A stretch of DNA of 64,000 nt from assembly GCF_000312385.1 (NCBI RefSeq), contig NZ_HE997627.1:1112268-1176267 (forward strand), read 5' to 3'. A model generated the notes under the pieces. It saw only the letters and a program-made list of their open reading frames with translations. It did no database searches and had not been told where the DNA came from. The DNA is from Tsukamurella sp. 1534 (GTDB taxonomy: Bacteria > Actinomycetota > Actinomycetes > Mycobacteriales > Mycobacteriaceae). Shown piece by piece: positions 34,803 through 43,075 of the stretch; position 1 is the stretch's first letter; every line of letters starts with the position of its first letter. The translations under genes were made by a program, and so were the position numbers.

Positions 34803-36623
34803 ATGGCTCGTATGCGTGCCGCCGAAGCCGCGGCGAAGATCCTCGAACTGGAGGGCGCCACACAGGCGTTCGGCGTTCCCGGAGCAGCGATCAACCCCTT
34901 CTACGCCGCCCTGCGGGCGCACGGCGGCATCGGCCACGTGCTCGCCCGGCACGTCGAGGGCGCCTCGCACATGGCCGAGGGCTACACCCGAGCGAAGGCC
35001 GGCAACATCGGCGTGTGCATCGGCACCTCGGGCCCCGCGGGCACGGACATGGTGACCGGGTTGTACTCGGCGATGGCCGATTCCATCCCGATCCTCGCGA
35101 TCACCGGCCAGGCCCCCGTCGCCCGGCTGCACAAGGAGGACTTCCAGGCCGTCGACATCGCGTCGATCGCGAAGCCCGTCACCAAGATGGCCGTGACCGT
35201 GCTGGAGCCCGCCCAGGTCCCGGGCGTGTTCGCCCAGGCCTTCCACCTCATGCGTTCGGGTCGGCCCGGTCCCGTCCTCATCGATCTGCCCATCGACGTG
35301 CAGCTCGCCGAGATCGAGTTCGACCCGGACACCTACACACCGCTCCCCGTGCACCGTCCCGCCGCGTCGCGCGCGCAGGCCGAGAAGGCGCTGGACATGC
35401 TGGCGGCCGCGGAGCGGCCGCTCATCGTGGCGGGCGGCGGCATCATCAACGCCGACGCCTCGGACCGGCTCGTGGAACTCGCGGAGTTGCTGGACGTCCC
35501 GGTGATCCCCACCCTCATGGGCTGGGGCACGATTCCCGACGATCACCGCCTCGCCGCGGGCATGGTGGGACTGCAGACCGCGCACCGCTACGGCAACGCG
35601 ACCATGCTGGCCTCGGACTTCGTCCTGGGCATCGGGAACCGTTGGGCCAACCGGCACACCGGCGGTCTCGACACCTACCGCGAGGGCCGGACGTTCGTGC
35701 ACGTCGACATCGACCCCACGCAGATCGGCCGCGTCTTCCCGCCGGACTACAGCATCGTCTCCGACGCGGGCGCCGCGCTCGACCAACTGATCGCCGTGGC
35801 CCGGGATCGCCGCGCCGCGGGCACCCTGGCGGACCGCTCCGCCTGGGTCGCGGACTGCGCCGAGCGCAAGCGGACCATGCAGCGGCGCACCCATTTCGAC
35901 GACGTTCCGGTGAAGCCGCAGCGGGTGTACGAGGAGATGAACCGCGTGTTCGGGCGGGACACCCGCTACGTCAGCACCATCGGCCTCTCGCAGATCGCGG
36001 GCGGGCAGTTCCTGCACGTGTTCAAGCCGCGGCACTGGATCAACTGCGGGCAGGCGGGCCCGCTGGGCTGGACCATCCCGGCCGCGCTCGGCGTGGTCAA
36101 GGCCGATCCGCAGGCCGACGTGGTGGCGCTCTCGGGCGATTACGACTTCCAGTTCATGATCGAGGAGCTGGCGGTGGCGGCGCAGTTCAACCTGCCCTAC
36201 GTTCACGTGGTGGTGAACAACTCGTACCTCGGCCTGATCCGCCAGGCGCAGCGGGCCTTCGACATGGACTTCTGCGTGCAGTTGGGCTTCGACAACATCA
36301 ACGCCGATGCCGACGACGCCCACAGCACCACCGGATCGGACCCGATGCCGCTGGCGCCCAAGGGGTACGGCGTCGATCACGTGAAGGTCGCCGAGGGCCT
36401 GGGGTGCAAGGCGCTGCGCGTGACCGACCCGGCCGATATCGCCGACACCCTCACGCGCGCCCGGTCCATGGCTCGTGAGCACAAGGTCCCGGTGGTCGTG
36501 GAGATCTTCCTGGAGCGGGTCACCAACATCGCGATGGGCACGGAACTCGACAACGTGGCCGAGTTCGAGGATCTCGCGACGGTCGGCACGGACGCCCCCA
36601 CGGCCCTGCTCCTGCTCGACTAG
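34803..36623 (+). CDS. gcl: Glyoxylate carboligase
   Basis: 606 residues, ThDP-dependent, with the three domains of the acetolactate synthase family. In place of the catalytic glutamate of most ThDP enzymes it has Val in [14 protein letters not shown], the known mark of glyoxylate carboligase. The ThDP/Mg motif begins at [29 protein letters not shown]. It condenses two glyoxylates to tartronate semialdehyde plus CO2. The linked reductase and kinase carry carbon on to 3- or 2-phosphoglycerate. Confidence 0.96.
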   Translation: MARMRAAEAAAKILELEGATQAFGVPGAAINPFYAALRAHGGIGHVLARHVEGASHMAEGYTRAKAGNIGVCIGTSGPAGTDMVTGLYSAMADSIPILAITGQAPVARLHKEDFQAVDIASIAKPVTKMAVTVLEPAQVPGVFAQAFHLMRSGRPGPVLIDLPIDVQLAEIEFDPDTYTPLPVHRPAASRAQAEKALDMLAAAERPLIVAGGGIINADASDRLVELAELLDVPVIPTLMGWGTIPDDHRLAAGMVGLQTAHRYGNATMLASDFVLGIGNRWANRHTGGLDTYREGRTFVHVDIDPTQIGRVFPPDYSIVSDAGAALDQLIAVARDRRAAGTLADRSAWVADCAERKRTMQRRTHFDDVPVKPQRVYEEMNRVFGRDTRYVSTIGLSQIAGGQFLHVFKPRHWINCGQAGPLGWTIPAALGVVKADPQADVVALSGDYDFQFMIEELAVAAQFNLPYVHVVVNNSYLGLIRQAQRAFDMDFCVQLGFDNINADADDAHSTTGSDPMPLAPKGYGVDHVKVAEGLGCKALRVTDPADIADTLTRARSMAREHKVPVVVEIFLERVTNIAMGTELDNVAEFEDLATVGTDAPTALLLLD

Positions 36624-36631
36624 GGGCGGTC

Positions 36632-37768
36632 GTGACCACAGTGCTGCTGGCGCCCGACAAGTTCAAGGGCTCGCTCACCGCGGAGAAGGTGGTGGACGCC
36701 CTCGCGCGCGGCATCGCCGACGTCGCGCCGGACTGGACCTGCCTGCGCGCCCCGATCGCGGACGGCGGGGACGGCACCGTCGCCGCCGCCGTGGCCGCCG
36801 GGTGGGACCGGGTGGACGTGCCGACCTCCGGCCCCACGGGCCGCGCCCACACGGCCTCGTACGCCCGGCGGGGCGACCGGGCCGTCGTGGAGCTGGCCTC
36901 GTCCGTGGGTCTCGAGCTGCTGCCGGACGGGGTACCGGCACCGCTGGGGTCCACCACCTTCGGGCTCGGCACGGTGATCCGGGACGCGCTGGAGAACGGT
37001 GCGCGCGACGTGCTCATCGGGCTCGGCGGCAGCGCGTCCACCGACGGCGGGGCCGGGATGCTGCAAGCCCTCGGGGTCGCGGTGTCCGGGGCCGACGGTG
37101 CGCCGCTCCCGCCGGGCGGCGGCGCACTGGCCGGCGCGGAGTCGGTGGACCTGTCCGGGCTGCTGCCCGCGGCGCGGGACGCACGGTTCCGCCTCGCGTG
37201 CGATGTGGACAACCCGCTGCTGGGTCACCGCGGCGCCGCCGCGGTGTACGGCCCGCAGAAGGGCGCGACGTCGGGCGATGTGGCGCTGTTGGACTCCGCC
37301 CTCGCCACGTGGGCGGACCGGGTCGCCGAGGCCACCGGGCGGGACCTGCGGGACACCCCGGGCGCGGGCGCGGCCGGGGGCACCGGGTTCGGGGCGATGG
37401 CCGTCCTCGGCGCGACACCCCGGCCCGGTGTGGAGGTGGTCCTCGAGATCACCGATTTCGCGGGCAAACTCGCCGGCGCGGAGCTGGTGATCACCGGCGA
37501 GGGGTCCCTCGACGATCAGACGCTGTACGGCAAGGCGCCCATGGGCGTCGCCACGGCCGCCCGGCGTGCCGGCGTCCCCGTGATCGCGGTGGCCGGCCGC
37601 TCCACGCTGAGCGCGGAGCAGGTCCACGACGCCGGGTTCCGGCGGGTGCTGGCGCTGTCGCAGATCGAGCCCGATCCGGCGCGGTCGATGGCGGACGCCG
37701 CTCCCCTGCTCCGCCGGATCGGGCGCGCCATCGCCGCGGGCGCCGGCGGCCGGGCCGCCGGGGCCTGA
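36632..37768 (+). CDS. glxK: Glycerate kinase (GlxK/GarK type)
   Basis: 378 residues from GTG 36632, 8 bases after the gcl stop. The family signatures LLAPDKFKGSLTAEKV, RAPIADGGDGTV, IGLGGSASTDGGAGMLQALG, CDVDNPLLG...AAVYGPQKGA, and ITGEGSLDDQTLYGKAPMGVA are all present. It phosphorylates D-glycerate to 2-phosphoglycerate, delivering purine- or glycolate-derived carbon to glycolysis. It ends the glyoxylate operon. Confidence 0.95.
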   Translation: MTTVLLAPDKFKGSLTAEKVVDALARGIADVAPDWTCLRAPIADGGDGTVAAAVAAGWDRVDVPTSGPTGRAHTASYARRGDRAVVELASSVGLELLPDGVPAPLGSTTFGLGTVIRDALENGARDVLIGLGGSASTDGGAGMLQALGVAVSGADGAPLPPGGGALAGAESVDLSGLLPAARDARFRLACDVDNPLLGHRGAAAVYGPQKGATSGDVALLDSALATWADRVAEATGRDLRDTPGAGAAGGTGFGAMAVLGATPRPGVEVVLEITDFAGKLAGAELVITGEGSLDDQTLYGKAPMGVATAARRAGVPVIAVAGRSTLSAEQVHDAGFRRVLALSQIEPDPARSMADAAPLLRRIGRAIAAGAGGRAAGA

Positions 37769-37802
37769 TCGGCGCGGGGCCCGCCGTGCCGCCGGGCCCC
37801 GG

Positions 37803-38969
37803 TCAGCGCGGACGGTTCCGCTCGAGCCACCCCGCGATCTGGCGCTCACCGCGGACCGTCGCCCACCGGCGGGCCCTGGGCGAGACCCGCGCGGCCAGCT
37901 GGAACGGCGCGTGGTTGACCCACGCGACCGGCACGGCCCAGGGCAGTTCCTGCGGCAGGCCGAGCGAGCGCAGTCCCGACGGTCCGGCGAACACGCCCTC
38001 CAGGCTGCCGAGGTATCGCTGGTAGAACCTGCGCCGCAGATCGCCCAGCACCGGGTACTCGTGGCGGCCCCAATTGCCGTACAACGCGCGGCCCAGGACC
38101 GCGGAATCGGCGTCCGGACCCGGCGCGTACTGGCCGATCTGCACCATCCGGCGCCGGCCCTCTCCCTCGGTCGCGGGCAGTACCGCCTCGTCGATGCCCA
38201 GAAGCCAGCCGACGTACCGCCACAGCGCCATCACGTCGCGTCCCTCGGCGTCGGTGACCGGCATCCCGAGCGCCCGGACGCCCAGCAGGAAGGTCGTGGA
38301 GAACAGCCCGAGGGTGCCGAGCTGATCCGACTGGTTGATCGGCTCGCCCCATTCGGCGCGGTCCCAGTCCGCGCGGCGCTCCAGGGTGGTGTTCGCGAGC
38401 CCGTGCACGACCCGGACCTTCACGGCCGCACGCCATCCCGAGCGGTACGGCCGCATGGCGCCGCCCGGAGCGATGATCTCGGACCACCACTGCGTGGTCT
38501 CGTGGATGCGACGGTCCACACCGTCGACGAGGCGCCCGGTGGCGACGAGCTGGCGGGTGGTGGCCGAGGTGGTGTAGCCGGTCATGAGGGACGCGGTCGC
38601 CAGCACGTCGAGGCCGAGGGAGCCCGCCCGCCGGCACACCGCCGCGCCGCGCTCGCACGCCGCGTGGTCCACCCAGCCCGGCGTCGCCGCCGGCCCGACC
38701 GCATCGAGCAGCCCCCGGAGCGCGGGGATCTCCGTCTCCCCGGCGGCGATCGCGGCGTCGACGTCGCGCATCGTGAAGGCCCGGTCGTCGATCATGGCGC
38801 GCGCCAGGCGGTTGCCGAGCTCATCGCCGCGGCCCACGCCGGCGCGGGCCCATTCGATCTCGTCCGCGGTGAACGGGCGCCGGTCCTTCTGCAGCACGCG
38901 CAGCGATCGCGTGGACCCCTCGGCCCACTTCGGGTCGCGGTCGAACCGCCGGGGTGTCTCGATGGTCAT
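37803..38969 (-). CDS. Oxygenase MpaB-family (DUF2236) protein
   Basis: 388 residues from ATG 38969. Conserved histidine-bearing segments of the DUF2236/MpaB family are visible: WVDHAACERGAAVCRRAGSL, GYTTSATTRQLVATGRLVDGVDRRIHETTQWWSEI, VHGLANTTLERR, WGEPINQSDQLGTLGLFSTTFL and WRYVGWLLGIDEAVLP. Members such as latex-clearing protein and MpaB bind heme b and cleave hydrocarbon chains. No signal peptide, so probably cytosolic or membrane-associated. The substrate is unknown. A palindrome and a TetR gene lie directly upstream, suggesting local repression. Confidence 0.87.
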   Translation of the reverse strand: MTIETPRRFDRDPKWAEGSTRSLRVLQKDRRPFTADEIEWARAGVGRGDELGNRLARAMIDDRAFTMRDVDAAIAAGETEIPALRGLLDAVGPAATPGWVDHAACERGAAVCRRAGSLGLDVLATASLMTGYTTSATTRQLVATGRLVDGVDRRIHETTQWWSEIIAPGGAMRPYRSGWRAAVKVRVVHGLANTTLERRADWDRAEWGEPINQSDQLGTLGLFSTTFLLGVRALGMPVTDAEGRDVMALWRYVGWLLGIDEAVLPATEGEGRRRMVQIGQYAPGPDADSAVLGRALYGNWGRHEYPVLGDLRRRFYQRYLGSLEGVFAGPSGLRSLGLPQELPWAVPVAWVNHAPFQLAARVSPRARRWATVRGERQIAGWLERNRPR

Positions 38970-38987
38970 GGCCCGAGCGTAACCCAA

Positions 38988-39010
38988 TCTGGCCACACTG
39001 TGTAGCCAGA
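38988..39010. promoter_or_regulatory. 23-bp palindrome upstream of the MpaB-like gene, likely TetR operator
   Basis: TCTGGCCACAC (38988-38998) and GTGTAGCCAGA (39000-39010) pair at 10 of 11 positions about a single central T. It occupies the 44-base gap between the TetR stop and the MpaB-family start. Confidence 0.7.
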
Positions 39011-39013
39011 ACT

Positions 39014-39682
39014 TCAGAGCGGCGCGTCCACCCCCCTGACCAGGCGCAACGTGTCCTTGAGGTTCCTGTTCCCCAGGATCGAGGCGACGATGATCTCCTC
39101 CACCTCCCGATTCGAAGCCGCCACCCGCCCCGTCCTGGTGGCGACCCCGAGCGCCACGGCGCCCATCGCCGTGAGCCGCGCGGACAGCAGCGCCTCCCCG
39201 GGCGTCGGCGGATCGTCCAGGATCTCGAGCGCCTGCGCCGCCATCGCGGCGGCGAGGGTGTCCACCAGGGCCTCGCGCCGCGCCAGGAGCTCGGGAACGC
39301 CGTCGGCCCCGGTCAGCAGAACTCCCCGGCGGGGGTCGTCCTCGAGCGCGGCGAACGACGCCCGTACGCCCGCTCGCACCCGGGCGGCGATCGGATCCGG
39401 CGCGTCCGCGGGGACTGCGGCGATCTGCTCGCCGACGGTGCGCATCAGCTCAGCGATCACCTCGTCGAAGGCCTCCCCGAGCGCCTGCCCCGCGGCATCG
39501 AAGGATTCGCGGAAATACCTGGCGTGCAGGCCCGATTCGGCACAGAGCGAACGCGCGCTCACCGCGGCCGCGCCGTCGCGGGCGGCCACGGTGAGCGCGG
39601 CGTCGAGGAACCTCGCGCGACGCTCCGCGCGGCGCGCGTCGGCGGAGGCCCCGTTGTAGCGGCGGCCGTCGGGTGCTGTCAC
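39014..39682 (-). CDS. TetR-family transcriptional regulator
   Basis: 222 residues. The DNA-binding part is AERRARFLDAALTVAARDGAAAVSARSLCAESGLHARYFRESFDAAGQALGEAF, with an atypical recognition helix (HARYFRESF) close to the TetR pattern. The C-terminal helical domain has no recognisable ligand signature. It is encoded immediately before the MpaB-like oxygenase on the same strand with a 23-bp palindrome in between, so that oxygenase is the prime candidate target. The 5' end lies 20 bases from the NTF2-like stop. Confidence 0.88.
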   Translation of the reverse strand: MTAPDGRRYNGASADARRAERRARFLDAALTVAARDGAAAVSARSLCAESGLHARYFRESFDAAGQALGEAFDEVIAELMRTVGEQIAAVPADAPDPIAARVRAGVRASFAALEDDPRRGVLLTGADGVPELLARREALVDTLAAAMAAQALEILDDPPTPGEALLSARLTAMGAVALGVATRTGRVAASNREVEEIIVASILGNRNLKDTLRLVRGVDAPL

Positions 39683-39702
39683 GCCCCCAGCCTATCGGCG
39701 GA

Positions 39703-40062
39703 TCAGGCCGACGCCGCCAGGATCTCGCGCGGGTCGAAGGTGACGTTGACCGCGGTGATCAGCCCTCCCTCGACGTGCGTCCAGTTGGCCACGGGCGTGG
39801 CCGGCGCGCCGCCCATCGACAGGTCGAACCAGGTGATCACGTCGGTCTCGTCGGCCACCCGGGCGCGCACCGCGAGGGCGTCGGTGGCCCCCGCCATGCC
39901 GCCCAGACCGGCGAGGAACTCGTCGGGACCGTGCGCGGTGCCGAAGACGCCGGAGAACGCGCAATCGGCGGCGAGATGGGGCCGAAGCGGTTCGAAATCC
40001 TTTGCCTCCCAGCACTGGAAGTAGAGCTCGGCGATCTGGCGGGGTGTCATGTTCTCGGTCAT
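39703..40062 (-). CDS. SnoaL/NTF2-like protein
   Basis: 119 residues from ATG 40062 (MTENMTPRQIAELYFQCWEAKD); an upstream in-frame ATG at 40098 would extend into the LysR promoter and is less likely. The segment AELYFQCWEAKDFEPLRPHLAADCAFSG...GPDEFLAGL and the C-terminal strands with WTHVEGGLITAVNVTFDPRE are typical of the NTF2-like cone fold, which includes isomerases, hydrolases and accessory proteins. Catalytic function is unknown. It is divergent from a LysR gene, suggesting control by it. Confidence 0.82.
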   Translation of the reverse strand: MTENMTPRQIAELYFQCWEAKDFEPLRPHLAADCAFSGVFGTAHGPDEFLAGLGGMAGATDALAVRARVADETDVITWFDLSMGGAPATPVANWTHVEGGLITAVNVTFDPREILAASA

Positions 40063-40099
40063 GACTCCACGGTGCTCCGCCCAGCACCAGAAGTCCAAC

Positions 40100-40112
40100 A
40101 GCTGAATCAGCT
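40100..40112. promoter_or_regulatory. 13-bp palindrome in the NTF2-like/lysR divergent region
   Basis: AGCTGA-A-TCAGCT is a perfect palindrome in the 70-base gap between the two divergent genes. It does not contain a classic T-N11-A spacing centred on itself, but its place suits a LysR-type binding site. Confidence 0.45.
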
Positions 40113-40132
40113 ACGAGCTAGCATCAATGGTT

Positions 40133-41008
40133 ATGGAGCTCCACCAGCTGCGCTACCTGGTCGCAGTCGCCGACCTCGGATCCTTCACCGCCGCGGCCCA
40201 GTCGCTGCACGTGAGCCAGTCCGGCGTCAGCGCACAGGTGGCGAAGCTCGAACGCGAACTCGGGCACCGGCTGCTGGACCGGGGCGGGCGCACCGTCGGC
40301 CTGACGCCCGAGGGGCGCGCCCTGCTCCCGCACGCGCGCGCCGCGCAGGCCGCCGTCGAGGCCGTCCGCGCCACCGCGGACGAGCTGACCGGTGTGGTCC
40401 GCGGGCACGTCCGGCTGGGCACGGTGATCGGCTGCACGATCCCCGGCTACCTCACGGGCTTCGCCGACTTCCGCGCCCGCCACCCGGGGGTCACCGTCGA
40501 GGTCGCCGAGGGGAACTCCGACGATCTGCTGGCCGATCTCGCCGCGGGCCGGCTCGACGTGGCCCTCGTGGCCCACGCCCGCCCGCTCCCGGACGGGGTG
40601 CGCGGTCACACCCTGATCCGGGAGCCGCTCGCCGTCGTGGTGCCCGACGGGCACGACTGGGCCGGTGGAGATTCCGTGACCTGCGCGGACCTGGCGGGAA
40701 CGACGGTGCTGTGCCTGCCGCCCGGGACAGGCGTGCGCACCGCCCTCGACATCACGGCCGCCGCGGAGCGCATCCTCGTGCGGCCGCAGGTCCAGGCCCA
40801 CTCGCCCGAGGCCCTGATGGCGCTCGCGGAGCGCGGGGCGGGCGCCGCCGTGCTCACGGAGTCGATGGCGGGCGGGCGCGCGGGCGTCGCGACGGTGGCG
40901 CTCGCCCGGTCCGCCCGCACGCAGTTGTCCCTGGCCACCCGGGCCGCGCCGTCCGCCGCCGCCGCGTCGATGGGGCGCGCGCTCCTGGACGGGCTCACGC
41001 CGCGGTAG
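40133..41008 (+). CDS. LysR-family transcriptional regulator
   Basis: 291 residues from ATG 40133 (MELHQLRYLVAVADLGSFTAAAQSLHVSQSGVSAQVAKLERELGHRLLDR), the canonical LysR N-terminus; the ATG two codons earlier is unlikely. A periplasmic-binding-like effector domain follows (VRLGTVIGCTIPGYLTGFADFRARHPGVTVEV). It is divergent from the NTF2-like gene, the usual target layout. The effector is unknown. The 3' end overlaps the convergent MFS gene by 14 bases. Confidence 0.93.
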   Translation: MELHQLRYLVAVADLGSFTAAAQSLHVSQSGVSAQVAKLERELGHRLLDRGGRTVGLTPEGRALLPHARAAQAAVEAVRATADELTGVVRGHVRLGTVIGCTIPGYLTGFADFRARHPGVTVEVAEGNSDDLLADLAAGRLDVALVAHARPLPDGVRGHTLIREPLAVVVPDGHDWAGGDSVTCADLAGTTVLCLPPGTGVRTALDITAAAERILVRPQVQAHSPEALMALAERGAGAAVLTESMAGGRAGVATVALARSARTQLSLATRAAPSAAAASMGRALLDGLTPR

Positions 41009-42242
41009 GAGCGGGCCGCCACGCGGCGAAGGCGACGCCGAACGCGAGGAGCGTCAGCGCGGCCACCCCGAACCCGAGGGCGGGGAAGGTCCACGCCGCG
41101 ACCACGGCGCCCGACGCGAGCCCGCCGCCCGCGCCCGCCAGCGCGATGAGCACGTCGATCGCGCCCTGGGTGCGCGCCCGCGCGGGGAGGTCGGTCCCGT
41201 CCACCACGAGCGCGGTCCCGGCCACCAGGCCGAGGTTCCAGGCGATGCCGAGCAGCACGAGCGCCACGATGTTCGCCCACAGGGACTCGCCCGGCCCCAC
41301 CGCCGCGAGCACGCCCGCGATCGCGAGCACCACCCCGGACGCCACGACCATCGGGATCCGGCCCACCCGGTCCACGAGCAGCCCGGTGACGGGCGAGGGC
41401 AGGTACATCCCGGCGATGTGCAGTCCGATCACCATGCCCACCGCGCCGAGGCCGTGGTGGTGGGCCTGCATGTGCACCGGCGTCATGGTCATCACGGCGA
41501 CCATGCCGACCTGGGTGATCACCATGACCGCCGCGCCGAGGTACGCCGCGGGGCGCACGCCCGCCGGTGCGCCGCCGTCCGCGGCGGCGGGCGCCGCGGG
41601 CGCGATCGCGCGGGCCAGCAGCAGCGGGTCCGGGCGGAGCAGCGCGAACACCACGGCGCCGGCCGCGGTGTAGGCCACGGCGGCGAGCAGGAACGGGCCC
41701 GCGAGCGCGGGCAACCCCAGGCGTTCCGCCAGGGAGCCGAGCGGCGCGACGAGATTCGGGCCCGCCACGGCCCCGAGCGTCGTGGAGACCAGCGCCAGGC
41801 TGACAGCGGTGGCGCGTCGCTCTGGCGTCGCGAGATCCGTTCCGGCGTACCGGGCTTGGAGGTTGGTCGCGGTTCCGGCCCCGTACACCAGGAAGGAAGC
41901 GAACAGCAGGGGCACGCTCCCGATCGCGGCGGCGAGCACCACGCCCGCGGCCCCGATCCCGCCCGCGGCGAAGCCCGCCGCGAGGCCGGAACGCCGGCCC
42001 GACCTCTGGCTCACACGGCCCACCAGGTAGGCGGCGAGCGCGGATCCGAAGGTGAACAGCGCCACCGGCACCCCGGTCATCGCCGCCGTCCCCAGCATGT
42101 CCTGCGCCAGCAGCGCCCCCACCGTGACGCCGGCGGCGAGGCCGGCGCCGCCGAGCACCTGCCCCACCATCACGACCGCCAGGGTGCGCCGCTGCACCCG
42201 CTCCCGCACCGTCGTGTCCGCGTCAGCGCCGCCCTCGGCCAT
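40995..42242 (-). CDS. Major facilitator superfamily transporter
   Basis: 415 residues with 12 hydrophobic segments. The N-half has the GRVSQRSGRRSG motif A-like loop between TM2 and TM3, and the C-half has GLLVDRVGRIPMV between TM8 and TM9. A His-rich start of TM7/8 (TPVHMQAHHHGLG) is unusual and recalls drug-efflux proteins of the YnfM/Bcr sort, but the substrate cannot be assigned. It is divergent from a GntR gene with a direct repeat in the 104-base promoter region, so it is probably repressed by it. Confidence 0.88.
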   Translation of the reverse strand: MAEGGADADTTVRERVQRRTLAVVMVGQVLGGAGLAAGVTVGALLAQDMLGTAAMTGVPVALFTFGSALAAYLVGRVSQRSGRRSGLAAGFAAGGIGAAGVVLAAAIGSVPLLFASFLVYGAGTATNLQARYAGTDLATPERRATAVSLALVSTTLGAVAGPNLVAPLGSLAERLGLPALAGPFLLAAVAYTAAGAVVFALLRPDPLLLARAIAPAAPAAADGGAPAGVRPAAYLGAAVMVITQVGMVAVMTMTPVHMQAHHHGLGAVGMVIGLHIAGMYLPSPVTGLLVDRVGRIPMVVASGVVLAIAGVLAAVGPGESLWANIVALVLLGIAWNLGLVAGTALVVDGTDLPARARTQGAIDVLIALAGAGGGLASGAVVAAWTFPALGFGVAALTLLAFGVAFAAWRPAPTAA

Positions 42243-42259
42243 GATCCGCTCCCGTCTAC

Positions 42260-42278
42260 TTGTATCCTAGTTGTATCC
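42260..42278. promoter_or_regulatory. TTGTATCC direct repeat between the MFS and gntR genes
   Basis: TTGTATCC occurs at 42260-42267 and 42271-42278, exactly 11 bases apart (one helical turn), 18 bases from the MFS start. Such A+T-containing repeats are rare here and suit GntR half-sites or an overlapping promoter. Confidence 0.5.
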
Positions 42279-42346
42279 CACTAGTCGGGGTACCGTCCAG
42301 TGGTCCGGCGGATCCGGGGACGACCCCCGCGAGCGAAGGAGTGTTC

Positions 42347-42988
42347 ATGCCGCGTGCCGAGGGCGCCGCCACCGCGGCGGAGCGCGCGCACGCCCGCATC
42401 CGCGACGCGATCCTGCGCGGCGACCACGAGCCGGGGACGATGCTCAGCGAGAACACCCTGGCCGCCGACCTGGAGATGAGCCGCACCCCCGTCCGGGCCG
42501 CGCTCACCCGCCTGCAGGACGAGGGCTGGGTGCGCATCTACCCGCAGCGCGGCGCGCAGGTGCAGGGACTCTCCCCGCAGGAGATCCGCGAATCCGCCCA
42601 GCTGCGCCTGGCCCTGGAGTCCGCAGGCGTGTTCCACTCCGACGAGGCCGGCCGCCGCGCGCTGTCGGATCGCCTGGAGGCCAACATGATCGAGCAGGAG
42701 CAGGCCCTGCGCTCGGGCGACTTCGGCGCCTTCGCGGAGACGGCGATCCGGTTCCACAGCGCGTTCGTCGACCTGGCCCGGAACTCCGCGATGACCACCA
42801 CCTACGCGCGGCTGCGCGATCGGCAGCGGTTCTCCCTCACCCACCACCGGGGCACGATCACCGCCGACCCGGACCAGGTGCTCGCCGCGCACCGCGCCGT
42901 GCTCGACGCGGCCGTCGCCGGCGACTGGCTCGAGTTCGTCCGGCTCCTCGACGACCACCAGCGCGACAGCTACGGCACCGGCCTCTGA
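42347..42988 (+). CDS. GntR-family (FadR/FCD subgroup) regulator
   Basis: 213 residues from ATG 42347, with AAGGAG 5 bases upstream. The winged helix (HARIRDAILRGDHEPGTMLSENTLAADLEMSRTPVRAALTRLQDEGWVRIYPQRGAQV) is standard FadR-type. The C-terminal FCD domain keeps the histidines in RFHSAFVDLARN and AHRAVLDAAVAGD that usually bind a metal. It is divergent from the MFS transporter, its likely target. The ligand is unknown. Confidence 0.92.
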   Translation: MPRAEGAATAAERAHARIRDAILRGDHEPGTMLSENTLAADLEMSRTPVRAALTRLQDEGWVRIYPQRGAQVQGLSPQEIRESAQLRLALESAGVFHSDEAGRRALSDRLEANMIEQEQALRSGDFGAFAETAIRFHSAFVDLARNSAMTTTYARLRDRQRFSLTHHRGTITADPDQVLAAHRAVLDAAVAGDWLEFVRLLDDHQRDSYGTGL

Positions 42989-43075
42989 CCGGGCCGCCCC
43001 GCACCGCCGGAGCGGCGACGCACCGCCCGGCGGCGCTGCCGGATGGCGCATCCCCGCCCCGGTAGACTCCCCGCG

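Noticed and set aside
31764..36482. A 1572-codon open frame opposite the permease and glyoxylate genes
   Set aside because: Antisense shadow crossing five well-defined genes, with no recognisable domain.
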